Shown: positions 43,574 to 56,938, counted from the first letter of the stretch. The stretch: DNA of 64,000 bases from Actinostola sp. cb2023 (GCA_033675265.1 JAUJYZ010001546.1:1232501-1296500); one strand, 5' to 3'. Notes: a model not told the origin generated them from the letters alone. A program made the numbers and translations.

Positions 43574-44170
43574 CTGGGAGGTCTATTCCTGTTTTGAACA
43601 ATTGGACGTGTTTGATACTTCGATTGTCAGCCAGTTAAGTTTTATTTGCCCATTCAGACCCTCACACCAGATACAATGAAGTTATCAACATGTTCAGATG
43701 CATTTATACCCGATGGGATGACTTGCTTTCTCGCCTGTTTCCTTGACAACAAAACAAGAGTTTGTTTACAAAAGTATACAAATCATGTTCCATATGAAAA
43801 ACAAGGAATTCGAATAAACGACGAACACCCATCGTACTTTGCGAGCTTCAAAATGATAGCAAAATTTGCGGAAATAATCGATCGTATAAACTTCAGTAAG
43901 TGTTTAATATTTTACATTAAAAAGTCTTGATAACTTTCCGCGTTCACTAGTGAAATGTACGGGATGGCCGCCATCTTGAGAATCAATGCACGCAAAGCAT
44001 GATGGGTGATACGTGACAATCCTACCCACCCACCCACCCACCTACCCACATTACAAGACAACCTTGGCACAACCTACTGTTGCCTGTCATAGAGAGATAT
44101 AAAATACGGTTAAAAACACTAACCTACTCGGCCTGGATTTCAGCAGCCTTCTGTGATTCTTCTGCCTTCT

Positions 44171-44453
44171 GGGACTTGCACTAAGAGATCACGTGACCCC
44201 AACTCCCTTAAATCGAACAGCAGTGTCAAAATGAACTCCAGAAATGAAAAGAGCAGCTCAAAATTAGTAAAGGCGAAGTTTCAGCTCATAATGTCTGACA
44301 CAAAAAAAATCTGCTGTGTCGGACATTATGTGCTGAAACTTCGCCCTTTTACTAATTTCAAGCTGTTCTTTTTATTTCTGGAGTTCATTTTGACACTGCT
44401 GTTTGATTTAAGGGGGTTGGTTAGGATCACGTGGCCTCTTAGTGCAAGTCCCC
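44171..44453. mobile_element. Hairpin MITE, AACTCCAGAAATGAAAAG family, copy 2
   Basis: GGGACTTGCACTAAGAGATC and its complement (with small differences) form the ends; the inner arms match the copies at 11759 and 63208. It is 283 bp long. Confidence 0.8.
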
Positions 44454-45113
44454 TATTCACCAAGCGAAAGTCTCTAGGAACGACATGACCCAGAGTAAGC
44501 GGCTGAAATTAAGGCTGGACTACAAGCGTCGATCAAATATGACGTTCGAGTCATTTTGAAGTTAGCAAGCAGTCTCAAGTCGGTGCAAAATATTTACAAC
44601 TGATCGCAATGAAAAGAAAAAGATAAAATCCCACAAAAATCCAAGATTAAATTATTGAAATGTTTTACTAATATTCAACGCTTGAATACGTTTTCTCGGA
44701 CTGGATACAAAAACGAGCCCGCGGTCACGAACTACAGCGGCGTCTAAAGTTCACACGCGGTCGAATAAGTGCGCATGCGCAAGCTACCGCGGTGGTGTCA
44801 AAATAAATAAACTATGTCCAGTCCCGTCAATTAATGAATTCCGAAGACCGCATGGTGAATGTCACGTGAGCTGGTGTTACCATGACAACAACACCGTCAC
44901 GTGACCACCATTGATAGATTTAGCAAACGACACGCCAAACTGACGTTTGAATGAAGTTGTGGCATTATGATGTGCGCCATTTTAGTGATTTTGAGCCCGA
45001 AAAGTCACCCATTAGCTCAAACCATCTTGTAAAAATCAAGGAAATTGATAAGATTTCGAACCCATAAAATGTTCAAGTCTTTGAAGACACGTACAACCAA
45101 AAACGTATCAATA

Positions 45114-45327
45114 GTCCCCTTCACAGTTCCCTGCGCCATCTTGAAAGGTAGCCGTGCCTTTGCATCGAAGCGAGACCAACGGTGACCTTGCAATGATAGA
45201 GACCTTTTTTAACACCTTGGACAATTATTCACATATCTCTATCATTGCAAGGTCACCACCGTTGGTCTCGCTTCGATGCAAAGGCTTGGCTACCTTTCAA
45301 GATGGCGCAGGGAACTGTGAAGGGGAC
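45114..45327. mobile_element. TA-flanked hairpin MITE (GTCCCCTTCACAGTTCCCTG ends)
   Basis: Arms of about 90 bp run through CGCCATCTTGAAAGGTAG and GGTCTCGCTTCGATGC-type sequence; TA at 45112-45113 and 45328-45329. It is 214 bp long. Confidence 0.85.
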
Positions 45328-45466
45328 TATTAGCTTACAAGCTTTGTCAGAGTTTTACGGGTGACATTTCGGCTCTTTCGAGGATGAAACGAACGAGTGG
45401 CGACAACGCCAGACGAGGGGCAACTTAGTCTTCACGTCGTATCATGTTTGTCAAATCTAACTATTA

Positions 45467-45800
45467 GCCATTTCAAAAACAAGAAAGAACATATCAAAAT
45501 TAGTAAGTTTACAAAGTTTCGATAGGTTTAGTTAGATATTGAACCAGTAACAGCTTTCCAAACATCTCAAAAATTACAAAGAAATGTATGGTTACAGGGG
45601 ACAAGTGTCCCCCATAACCATACATTTCTTTGTAATTTTTGCAGTTTTTAAATGTCTGCAGTTCATTTGCTACTTGTCCAAACCCTATCAAACTCCTGAA
45701 ACTTACTAATACTGATATGCTCTTTCTTGTGACGCGGTTCATTTCTTAATTAGATTAATTCTAAAAACTCGTTCCCAGTCCTCCACTCGTTTTTGAAATG
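45467..45800. mobile_element. TA-flanked hairpin MITE (GCCATTTCAAAAAC ends)
   Basis: GCCATTTCAAAAAC and GTTTTTGAAATGGC are flanked by TA. The inner arms include AAATTAGTAAGTTTACAAAG and a central ATTACAAAGAAATGTATGG pair around GGGGACAAGTGTCCCC. Confidence 0.8.
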
Positions 45801-45802
45801 GC

Positions 45803-46925
45803 TAATTGCACACGTCTCCTGGTCGATCAGCGTTATTCATTTTCCCTAAAAAGCAGACTAGAAAGCTTTCGCGTTATAAAGTGTAAACTAACTAAGCTAA
45901 AAATAATTAATCTCATATCAAACTTATGTCCTGCATCATTGAACATTTGCTCCTGTTGGGATCCAGTATCACGCGGACAACGTTTTTTGTTAATGCTTTG
46001 TTTACTAATGCACGTGAGGCCCGATTGACCCAGCAATTTGTTCACTATGACCGCTAAATAAAGCAGATTTGTACGTGACTGGTTTATCATTTCTGAATTC
46101 ATATTTTTCCTTTGACAATGTGTAAATCAGGTAGCTAAAATATAAGAGAGGATGGAAGCTGCATATGTTTCCTCAACGGGAAAATATATCACAAATTCGA
46201 ACTAACTTATTGATCTCGTGCGTGTAAATATTGGAAATTGCCTTAAAAAAACGTCCTTTCCGAGCCGCCATAATTTATTTGAGAATTCGCCGGCCTATGT
46301 AGCTTCTACATACAGACCGCGATACAGAGCACCAATATGATGTTCACAATTACCAAACAAAGAGTTTTAGATTTCATTTTGCCACCGCTTAATTAAGTTT
46401 AATATACATGTATTTTATATCAAAATGCGCGTACAATTACAGAGCATTAGAATCCGGCGGTAGGTTTTTGATTGACACAATTCCCAAAGAATTCAGAGGG
46501 ATTTTGTGTGCAGCGTATGTCACGCTCTCCTATATCTCTTCAGAGATTTCAGTTCGATTGACTTTGAAGAAACGGAAAATGCCACCTTCAAACCTCTTTA
46601 TTTGTGCTTGAATTGCCAGCTTATTCATTCCTTACATATTCGTCTTTTATATTCCGTTGGTAGGTTTTTGATTTGTATTTTAACAATGCAGTAAAAAGCA
46701 AAAATGTATCAAAATCATGCTGTTTTTCGCCTAAACAAGACTCGCCTCATCTGCATATGTGAAACAATGACCTTTTGTATAACATAAGTTTGATATGATG
46801 ATTTCATAAAGATCTGTCATGGCATGCGGTAAAGCTGATTAAAGAGGCACTTGCACCTCATCTGAGGTAGAAACATCGATAAAACAATCAGCCCATTTCT
46901 TCAAAAGAAATCAAGGCTCAGACGT
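45803..46925. other. Intergenic DNA between the SLC1 genes
   Basis: No coding exon recognised. A diverged direct repeat (GGTAGGTTTTTGATTG and GGTAGGTTTTTGATTT) lies at 46459 and 46661. Confidence 0.4.
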
Positions 46926-46929
46926 GCAG

Positions 46930-47110
46930 TATGCCCACTTGAAATAGACTCTATTCGTTCTTTTTGAAGTATTTGTATTATCGATCTGTCACAATTGGCA
47001 ATGTGCGTACTTATACCACATTGAAAAGATGAAGGAACTGTGACAGATAATAGAAACACTTCAAAAAGAACGGATATAAAGAAATAGAGTCCATTTCAAG
47101 TGGGCTTACA
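46930..47110. mobile_element. Hairpin MITE with GCCCACTTGAAAT ends
   Basis: GCCCACTTGAAATAGACTC and GAGTCCATTTCAAGTGGGC are inverted. The inner arms (GTTCTTTTTGAAGT, ATCTGTCACA) also pair. Confidence 0.7.
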
Positions 47111-47143
47111 TGAAGTACTCCCCCAGTAATGCCCCTCTCGATA

Positions 47144-47242
47144 GTCTTCCCAGAAGTCTTCACGATGCGCGCGCAAAAGCGATGACGTCAGAAGACAAAA
47201 TGTTCGATTCGCAACGATTCGCTTGAAGATTTCTGGAAAGAC
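47144..47242. mobile_element. Short TA-flanked MITE (GTCTTYCCAGAARTCTTCA ends)
   Basis: GTCTTCCCAGAAGTCTTCA and TGAAGATTTCTGGAAAGAC are inverted and flanked by TA. It is 99 bp long. Confidence 0.7.
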
Positions 47243-47864
47243 TATTAAGAAGAATCATATGATACGGAAGCCGGACAAAATACAATCCCTAAACTACTAC
47301 TAACTAACATAGTTTTATAATGAATTACCTCTAACTACTTTAAAATTCATACGTTGAAGTCGGGCTTTGCTAAAAATGTGAAAAATTACGTCAGAGCACG
47401 AATTTTGCATAATTTTGACTCGATCACGTGACAACCGAATTAAATTCTTGCACCGAGTGGAAAACGCACTTTCTCAGTCGAAATGTTGACACTTTGTTCG
47501 TTCAACGTTTAAACTTCCATCAATTAAGTGTATTTCCAGAATAATTTTAGTGTTTCTGATCGAACATAATTTTGTTGGGATTCCTGTGTTAAAGAAGAGG
47601 AGAAAGAATGGGGAGAGGAAAAATAATAAAAATAATATTTTAAAAAACTTTTTTTTTCTCCTCGATCCCAGTCTTCCTTCAGTTATCCTTCACCACAGGG
47701 ATCCCACAATGCGAAAGTGGACACCGCTGTACTCCTTGAACACTGAGCAAATGGAGAAGGAGTACAACGATGTCTAAAGGTAACTTGTATTTTAGCATCA
47801 CACTTTAGGAACAATGAGAGTATAAAAACTAAGATAAATTAACCTGACGTGGTAATGGTTCAGT

Positions 47865-50800
47865 TCAGATGGCTTCCCCATCATCAATGCCAATTTCTGG
47901 GTCCTTCGAGGTGTAACGGTCGGCGAGGGCAATCGGGTTCCCCTCCTCATTAGCCACGTGATCCATCAACATAAGGTCGTCACGTGACAGGTGTTCTACG
48001 ATCCCAGCGCCATAAGCGTCGCCCATGATGTTGACCATAGTACGGAATCGGTCACTATGGCAACAAGAAAACCATTCAAGAAAGATTATACAACACTGCT
48101 TTAACATATAACAAGAGCTAAGAGACTTTAAACCGTTTTACAGAAGGACTGACGTCATATGTCACGTGATAAATCGTAGGTGGCAAGGCTTTGTGGGTAC
48201 TTACATGAACCAATCGACAGACCATATAAGGGCAATGTCGTCAGTAGGTAGACCAACGGCTTGCAACACTATCAACATGGTAACCAAGCCTGCTGATGGG
48301 ATACCAGCAGCTCCCACTGCAGCGGCAGTTGCTGTCAGCCTGTAGATAATGAATGATGTCATCAACCACGTGATACTGTCACATGACAACATAGTTTTGC
48401 CATATTTTTTTACAAATTCTTGGTTTTCAATCAATCCCTTGAGAATCAAGAGATAATGACACGGCGGCCATGTTGGTTGAACAAACAATAGACACTAATG
48501 AGCAATCTTTTGTTGAAGTTCAACCAAGATGGCCGCCGTGACGTGTATTGCAAACCAGCAATACTGAGCAATTGCTGGTTTTCACGCATTCCTTTCAGCT
48601 CCTCTTCTTACTTGTATACCACCAACACCAAGAGTACCGATTGCGTCACGTAATTCAACCCAATCCCCAACTCGGCCAAATCAAAATGCGCGTTACTATT
48701 GACATATAAAAGTCAAAGAGTTCTACATACACTGTAGTGACAATCTCGCTGGCGCTGAGATCTATTCCATTCATCTGTGCAATCCACAAGCAGCTAACGC
48801 CCTCGTACAAGGCCGTGCCATCCATGTTAACAGTGGCGCCCAGCGGTAACACAAAACGAACTATACGATGATCCACTCGATTCTTTTCTTCGCAGCAATG
48901 GATTGTAGTTGGTAGAGTGGCGGAACTTTGGAGAAATAACGGTGGGAAATTCTAGAAAACTAAAACATGAATAATGGGACAGGTGATAATTCCCCTCCCT
49001 ACCCTCCTTGGGAGAGATAGTAGAGTAGAGGAGTAGGGCAAGTTCAAGCAGAATGGGGATCTTATACCTATCCTTGACCCTTGATACTGTCTGGCAACAA
49101 AATTGTGCCCTGAGGTAGCCCTTGCGGAGAGGTTCGGCTGTATCTACTCATTAATTTCCTTTGGCGGTCCATACTAAGACATATGGATCGAACATTGGCC
49201 AATCATAAAGCACCATAGCTATAACAACACTTCTTACCTTGAGTCAGTCCCGAAGGCTGTGATTATAGCGTCTCGCATGTTTAACATGAATCGGTAGGGG
49301 TTCTTACGTGTCAAGATGAAGTAGATCAAAGGCAACAGGATCAAACCGTGCACGAGCAGTCCAGTGATGGACGTAACCATGAACATACCAAGTGCTTGGA
49401 ATGAAGAAGCAATATCGCTCATTCTCACCAGGTTTTGAGCGATCAAGCTGCAAATACCGAGAGGCGACATCCTGGGGGAAAACGAATAGAATTCAGTTCA
49501 TGTAACACTATTTGAACACGCATCTAAAATGGTACAGAATTTTAGGGGGTCTCAGATTTAAAAGGGCCACGCCCACCCCCACACCCCGGGGCATGCAGCT
49601 TCTACGTTTTGAAGCAAAACGTCTGTAGAACTTACAATACAATACAAATAGTTTATTTAGACACGTGCCGTGTGTGTGTTGTGCGACAGGTTAATTACCG
49701 TACGTGTGGGGTAGTACTACAAGCAACACAGGAAGCCCATCAGAAAGAAGCGCGGATAGCCTCAGAAGAAAGATGTGGGTTGCCTGTGGTAAGGTGCACG
49801 ACAACATACACAAATGTGTCGCCTGTATTAGATAGATACGAGCCATGATTTCTAGTTGCGTAATGAACTAAACTGATGAAAGGCGTATTTGATGTTGGGC
49901 GCGCTTTGTTCTGATTGGCTGAAAATCAGTTATGAAATCTAATTGGCTGCTTGTTGATCCCGCTGTTGTTCACTAATAATATATTATTGAATTCACCTCG
50001 AAGTTTTTGTCCACCTACCACATGACGATGGTTATCATTTGCATGATGACGTCATTCATTGCCTCGAGGACAGCTTTCAAAGGTGCACCACGTTCTCCTA
50101 GCCGACCCAGTACTATACCAAACACGATAGAAAACATCACGATACCCAAGACGTTCAAACCATAGCCTCTCTTTACGCCATTAGGAATGGTCAGCGATGG
50201 TGCATAGACCTCGGATTTGACATTAGTTATATTGATTGTAGCGTTGGAGAAGATGACAGTGCCAATTGCTGTCTCGTTCTTCGTTAGATCGAGAGTTTGG
50301 TTGTGGAACGTGTATTTCCCTGGAGCAGACGTGTATTTTGTAGTTTTCTGTTGGAGTTCAAAGAGAACTCAGTCGAGTCATGGTGAGCAACGATTGATGT
50401 GGGGGTTAGAATAGAATAGAATTGGACAGAATAGAAAGAGAGAGAGAGAGAGAGGGATAGCGAAAGGAAGGCAGCCAGCCAAAAACAAAACACAGACTGT
50501 AACAAGTTGCCGTATCAACTGAGAGTACTTTTATTATAACAAGCGAAGGTAACACGTTTGACAAGATTCAAGCAAACCTACGACTTTACACATGAATGAA
50601 TCTTCACACATACGGGGTCTTAAGATATGCGTGACATACAATATTGTCATTCAGACTATAACTACAGTTGGACCTATGCTAACTGGCCACCTGAATCCAC
50701 AACGGCCACCCCTCTGTAACGACCATGACATTTTGTCCAGGCAACCTGCCAGCCAATACAGTTTAATCGTTTTTGAAATCTCTCCACAGCAACCAAATCT

Positions 50801-53800
50801 ACACTACAACAAAGTGCCGTCCTGAGGTGGCCGTTGTGGAGAGATTCAACTGTAGTTCTGAAGAAAACGGAGCACTCGATGATTTTGGTCAGCGGTCGCA
50901 AAGTCATAATAGTATAACCACAAATCAAAACGTATCAATACTTTATCAAGTGAAACTCAAGTACATACCTGCATAAACATGGCTTCTACAATGTTATTAG
51001 GGAACATCATCCTACAATAACATAACAATAACAATAATTATCGAATTCATGAATAATTAATGAGACAAATACAATAGAAATCATAAGCGTAGCAGACATC
51101 TTAAGAGGATATTTTTTACGAACGCGCGTATTGAGCGCCAAAAACCAATAGCATGGAGAATACGTTTTGTACAAGGCTAAAACTGCTTTAGCAAAGAGTT
51201 CAAGGTATTTGTGATGGTTTTTGAACGGTAAAAGTGAAATTAGAGTGTTAATCCAAAGTGAAAATTTGATTTGAAAACCGTCCACATGGGCTAGATCTGT
51301 ATATTTGCTAGTATTGCTGATGTTTTCCCCTGAATTACCCCAAATGTGAAACAAAAAGCAGGAAAATGGCTTTGTACAACGCTAAAACAGCTTTAGGCAG
51401 ATAATTTACTTTGTTTTTAATAGTTTGTGCTTGGTTAAAATAAAATTAGAGTGTTAATCCAAAGCGAAAATCGAAATTCAAACTGTCCAAAAGGGCTGGT
51501 TTTTGGCGCTTTTGGCGGATATTACGCGATGTTGAAAGAAATATCCTCTTAAAAAACAACAATAAGTACTATACACTTATTTCAATAAACGTTGGCATCT
51601 GAAATCTGAATCTGAATCTGAAATCTGAGACCGAGAGGGATTGTAATGCATAAGAACTTTATTATTATCGAGGGTATAAGTTGTGGTCTATCTTGTAAAT
51701 ACTGGAATATGCCACGACCTTTAGGCGAAGACCTGCGTTGGCGAATAGTGTGGCTACGAGTGTTTTTAGGTCACAGATTCAGATTCAGATTTCAGATGCC
51801 AACGTTTTTTGAAATAGGTGTATACAATATGAGCGGCCGATCTGTATGGGATTTACGGCTTGAGTTTGTAATGAAATCCCATACAGATCGGACGCGAATA
51901 TTGTATATTACTTATCGAATCCAACGATGTATAAGTGGATGTTTTACTATAATTTGGATGATAGGAAACAGTTGGGCCGAGAAAATCCAAGTTAAAGTTG
52001 AATGCAAATGAGGACGAATCTCTTGCCGATTTACAGATGTCTGCTACGCTTATGATTTCTATTGTATTTCCCTCATTAATTATTCATGAATTCGATAAAT
52101 AGTACTTAAAAAAAAAACAATAACAGAGTTTAGAACTACTACAAAATGAAAATATTGTTAAAGATCATGTATGTAAAAGTTACAGTTATAGGTATGTATG
52201 TATATATTTTATATTCAACTTGTTTCAACCTGTAAGAAAAATCTGTGTAATCCAAAATAAAATATTTAAAAAAAAAACACCACATAACAATAACATTATT
52301 AACTCAGACAGTCGACAACTTTAATGACACTACGTTGCCAGTTTTAAAATCACTGTACAATGTCTGTAAAAATCAGACAGACAGACTGACAGAAAAACGG
52401 ATGGGAAATTAAAATTAGAAAGACTGAAGGAAAGAAGGAAGGAAGGGAGAAACCAACGAACCAACGAAAGAAGGACGAAAAAGGGCCGAAAGAAAGAGAA
52501 AAACGAATCGAATCCCATGTTCGTAATTATTTGCTAAAAGTCAACAAAAGATGTATTTACATCAACGAACACTAATGAAGCTTGCCGAAAACATAACATG
52601 TTGTTCCAAATTCTGGCCTTCGAGCTTCTCTATTCACATGCACCATACTCGCTATATATACTACTGATACTCATTTCTAAACCAATTAAAACTTAAGATG
52701 CTCAAAAATGGTTCAAAATACAAAATGTTTTTTTAATTCTAGAGAGAAAAATACAGTATTGTTGTGACGCTTCAGAGGACTCTTTATATTGATTGACAAT
52801 CCAATAGTTTGCGTGTTCCACACAGAAACGCCGGAAAAGTTTGTTCACAAGTCTGCGTTTGTGTGAAATATAGATATCGTAGACACTACAATGAAAATGT
52901 ACAATAAAAACTTAGCGTTTTCAAATTAAAATCTCTTCTTAGAAGGCTTAACGAAATTTCTCGCCAAAAAAGAAATTGAACAAAAGCTGGATTACATTCA
53001 CAACAGACAAATTCTCCTTTTGTACTACAAGGAATACATGCTTTTCTTTGCGCTTTTTGTTATGCTTGCAAAACTAAAGACCAAAGACAAAGATGGCTGG
53101 TATAAAGCACATTTGGAAGATTAATTATCCTGTGTACAATGTGTTGTTTTGTTCGTCAAAATTGCGCTTCGTTGAAAAGATCATTATGCTCGCATTAATT
53201 ATTCAATATTCAGTGGGTCAATACACACTCACAACACGACTCAGAATAACAAGACACTAAACTGTTTTGAAGAAGTCTTGAATTATTAAAAAGTTTTCAT
53301 AGGACGCCGAACTCTCGCCATCACAACAATTGAATAAATAGAATTGTTCATTCAACAATATACCCACAGGCTTGTTTCACCTGTCCAACGACAAAAATAC
53401 AAATACTATATAAAAGCTGCTAAGATCTACAATGAACTAAGTACTAAAATCTATCAGTCTAACACTAAAATATTCAATATAACAAGACTTTACAATTTGC
53501 TATATAAAAATTATTCGTCTCCTTGGAGCAAGTTGAATCGAAACGCCGTAATTATAAAATCTGGCGGGATAATTTCCATTTGCAAAGAGTTACTAGACTA
53601 TATAAAGTCAAAGACTTCAAGATTCACACAATTCATAGGCAATGCAGTTGGAACTAGTAGTTTTAGTCTGAACAAATTCCAATCGCTCAGCTCCTTTCAA
53701 GACATATTTCAGTTTCATATTTTTAGAGAACAAATCCCAACACTGACGAAACTGAAAAATAAACTTGAAAATCACTAAACAGGCTCCAAAACAAGATTCT

Positions 53801-56355
53801 AAAAGGTGTGCTTTGCTTTTCACGAAGCTACAGGCGGTGAATCCTGTCATTTCGTCTTCTTTTGAAATGGTGTTTCTTCAAACAGCGGCACGACACTGTT
53901 TTCTCAGCCTGCACTGCAAAGCACACGTGCTATATACAAGTGCCTTTATTGTTGCGTCCATGCATTTGCGCTTTCTTCAAAACAACACCTCAACTGGAAT
54001 CATTCTAGCCTGAGATTTTGCCAACTTCAGTGATGATAGCGGCTGGCATTGCTTCGCGAGACAAAACGCAACTGCCTATCTACTTTGCCATATTCTTTGC
54101 CATTGAAGCGTTTGCGGTTCACTCGAGAAAGAAAAAAAGCAATGTTGATATGACGCGAGTTTTCAAAGGTCATAAGGTTTTGTTGAATAACTTTTTTATA
54201 TAATTATGTTTCACTGTGATACGAGCCCCAAGCAAAGACATGAATGATAATTGAATACCGGTATATAGAGTCGTTTTTGAGTGAGTGGGAAAGTTACGGT
54301 ACCATGCTGTGCCGTATTTGATTGGATGAGATGCATCTGTACGCTTTTTGATTGGTTCAGAAAGGAAGCCATTTGAGTGTCACGGTGCCGTAGGTTTTCC
54401 ACTCGTATGAAAACAAAACTTACGGTCTAGTCGATTCTAAACAGAGCTATGGTCATGGTACCGTGACAATCAAATGGCTTCCTTTCTGAACAAATCAAAA
54501 AGCGGACCACGGTATTGCCCTATACCACTATGACGTCAAATCAAAACAATCTATTGTTTAAACGCTAAGGATCATGGTTGCTAGAGGGGGACAAAACAGC
54601 AACAACACAAAGGATTCCCCAAATAAATGTATTTTACAGACGGTCTGAAAGCGATAAAAGTCACCAAACACAGTAAATATTGTGGGAAAAGTATCGATGA
54701 ATATAATATCTGGAAACTAGCCAATTTGAAATCAAGCGAACCTCAGCAGAGCAGATTTAGTTCAAAATTCTATTGTTCTTCACGATTCTGTCCCACTCAT
54801 AAATAAGCCGTTACGTCATAGTGGTATAGGGCAATTATACTTTCCCACTCCTAGGAAAACGACTCCATCATTTCGAAGGCCACCTCGTCTGGGTTCCACG
54901 CTGCGCTTTTTGACTCCGCCAAGTTGGAGAAGAGTAACCCCCTCTGTTTACACGGAAATCTAATCATGTTGCATCCCAGAGGGTTCCAAAAAGCCGTTTC
55001 TTCTCTCACGTTTGATAAATGATTTTCTACCTTGCTTTATTAGCCTTCGGATTATCCAGATTCATTGAAAAACGCTTTTTGGCGAGAATAGTGTAAACAA
55101 ATTAGTATACTTTTACACTTTCGCAATATACGTTTTAAGATTTCATGCTGTGCGATCAAGAAAATAAGTAAGCTACCGGCCTGAGATCTTTGTTCGTTAC
55201 TTTACCAAACCGCACAATGCATAGAGCCTTAGAGGTGGGTAAACTTACACTTAGCCCAGAAACTATAGAAATTACGCGCGCAAAAATTACAAAGGGCAAA
55301 TTTTAACATCAAACTTTCAGTTTATAAATAACGTAACATTGCTAGATAAAACTAAACAATCATGCTGAAATACGGAATCATAGAGCGGAAAGATAACTGT
55401 CACTAATTCGTTGGACGGATTTGGACGTTGGACATGCAAATTTCTGGGCTTCTATTAAAATATCGTGGCGCAAGAAAAGAATGCTATAAATGACCTACGA
55501 GTGAAATACGATTGCCCAGATTTCGCCCGCTTGACCACTAGGGCCACTAGCTACTACCCGCTGCAGTTTCCCTTTCAGACTGTATATATAATATAGTCCA
55601 TAGTCCATATCGGCACTCTCAATTACTTTTCCTAATTGAAAATGAGTTCAAATAATTCAAAAAATGCTTAATGATTCGTGGGTCTTGTTTATATGCCAGT
55701 TTTTGAGGCTACCGTTCGGTTCAACTGATCAAAAGTGTACGTATTTCATCAACTATCAGATTTCAGGGACAAATGCACCATATAACATAGCAAGTTTGCA
55801 GTGTTGAACTCACGAGTTTTTTACGGTAATTAAGATAAAAGGACTATAAAATGTTCAGCTTGTTTACCTGACTAGATCCAGGAAGGAATCAAGGTTACGT
55901 CGGGGTCCGATTGTGGATTTTTTAACACGATTATCATCAGAGGGACGGTGCTTTCCGGGTTGGATGAGTGACACGAGAGCGATGCCCAATATTACAGCTA
56001 GGAGTGTTGTACATAAATAATACAACACAGTCCTCCGTCCAATTTTGCCAGTCGCGTTGGCGTCCAGAACACACAAGGCACAAATCATGCTTAACATGAT
56101 CAGAGGAAGAATAAGCATTTTCAACATTGCCATGAAGAGCTCGCCGATGAAGCCGATTAACATTATGGCTGTGGCTTTATCTTCCGGTGTTTGAATCCGA
56201 TTCACGGGTCCATTGGCCAAGAAACCTATGATAAACCCAACTGCAACTCCCAGAACAATCAGAATCATGAGAATATCTTGTTTGCAACGACCACAAAAAA
56301 TCCTGCAACACGACCCACAGCGATTCCCGCCAAAACGAATGCCTGTTCGACTCAT
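47865..56355 (-). CDS. Excitatory amino acid transporter, SLC1 family, gene B (seven coding exons)
   Basis: A 537-residue paralogue of gene A on the opposite strand. Exons in coding order: 55868-56355, 50969-51011, 50019-50347, 49238-49471, 48731-48925, 48205-48339, 47865-48054. All junctions are GT/AG and in phase; exons 2-6 have exactly the lengths of gene A. The start is ATG 56355-56353 ([10 protein letters not shown]). Motifs: TM1 [19 protein letters not shown]1 [20 protein letters not shown] (398 onward, Thr402 retained), [10 protein letters not shown], and [12 protein letters not shown] with Arg479, so acidic substrates are expected. The TM3-TM4 loop has several N-glycosylation sequons (NQT, NET, NAT, NIT). 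The C-terminus (GEAI) lacks the TTI ending of gene A. Intron 1 (4.9 kb) holds foldback elements; the splice-acceptor array of gene A is absent here. The two genes probably arose by inverted duplication. Confidence 0.92.
48459..48541. mobile_element. Small hairpin MITE in SLC1-B intron 5
   Basis: CACGGCGGCCATGTTGGTTG then AAC recurs inverted (GTTCAACCAAGATGGCCGCC). Confidence 0.65.
51041..52100. mobile_element. 1.06-kb foldback in SLC1-B intron 1
   Basis: The outer ends (TATCGAATTCATGAATAATT to GCGTAGCAGACATC, about 60 bp) recur inverted at 52035-52098. An inner pair (CAACGTTGGCATCTGAAATC region at about 51590 and 51770-51800) is also inverted. Diverged direct repeats of GCTAAAACTGCTTTAG occur at 51175 and 51382. 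No transposase recognised. Confidence 0.65.
53344..53778 (+). other. AT-rich open frame inside SLC1-B intron 1
   Basis: A 145-codon open frame without a convincing ATG start, rich in Lys, Asn, Ser and Ile. No motif recognised. It could be a decayed mobile-element ORF or chance. Antisense to the host intron. Confidence 0.15.
54268..54868. mobile_element. GAGTCGTTTTC-family MITEs, copy 4 cluster, with a nested second family
   Basis: A plus-oriented copy begins at 54268 (GAGTCGTTTTTGAGTGAG) and ends degraded near 54410. A second, inverted copy (GGTACCGTGACAATCAAATG) starts near 54457 and is split by the element at 54514-54835 before its right end (GGAAAACGACTC) at 54868. Confidence 0.65.
54514..54835. 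mobile_element. MITE with TTGCCCTATACCACTATGAC ends
   Basis: TTGCCCTATACCACTATGAC and GTCATAGTGGTATAGGGCAA are inverted. About 320 bp, inserted within a GAGTCG-family copy, hence younger than it. Confidence 0.75.
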
Positions 56356-56873
56356 GTTCTTGTTCAACTACGTACGACTTCTCGCTTCGACTTCACTCTT
56401 CTTTATGTGTGGGTTTCCTGAAATAGCGAATCAGATTTATTTCACTCTCAAAAGAACAAACTTCCTCTTGCTTAGGAAGAACAGCTATAAATGCAAGGTT
56501 TAATGTCACTAGCTAAGTCTTACCTGAACTACCAGATCGCCACCACGTTTCTACGTTCAACAACAACGTGTAGTATATTCTGACTGAGATCATTGCGTAT
56601 TTGAATGAAAAGGTCACGTGATCAAAACAAAGCGCGTCACTGACTGACTTGCCTGTATAAAATACATGTCAAAATACACGGTACAGAGAAGTTTACTACT
56701 AATATTCTGTTTTATACTTGAATTGATTCAAGAAAATTCACATATTACTGACCGATGAATGCTTATGATTTCAGGTTCTTGTTGGTTTTTCTTTACTTTT
56801 AATTTAGCGAGGAAAAAATGTGCAAATCCGAAAAATAAAGCAAAACATCGTCGAAGGAACTACGCGAGGAACA

Positions 56874-56879
<6 letters not shown>

Positions 56880-56931
<52 letters not shown>

Positions 56932-56938
56932 GGGGGGG
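56880..56938. repeat. (GA)n microsatellite followed by a G run
   Basis: About 20 GA units, then a run of 18 G residues. Confidence 0.9.

Noticed and set aside
43646..43930. 94-codon frame after the poly(G) tract as an exon
   Set aside because: No clear acceptor/donor pair or recognised motif; it may be chance.
53344..53778. 144-residue protein in SLC1-B intron 1 as a gene
   Set aside because: No ATG start, very AT-rich composition and no motif; listed only as a low-confidence open frame.
56356..56367. Upstream TTG as start codon of SLC1-B
   Set aside because: An in-frame ATG at 56355 is available and animal genes rarely start at TTG.
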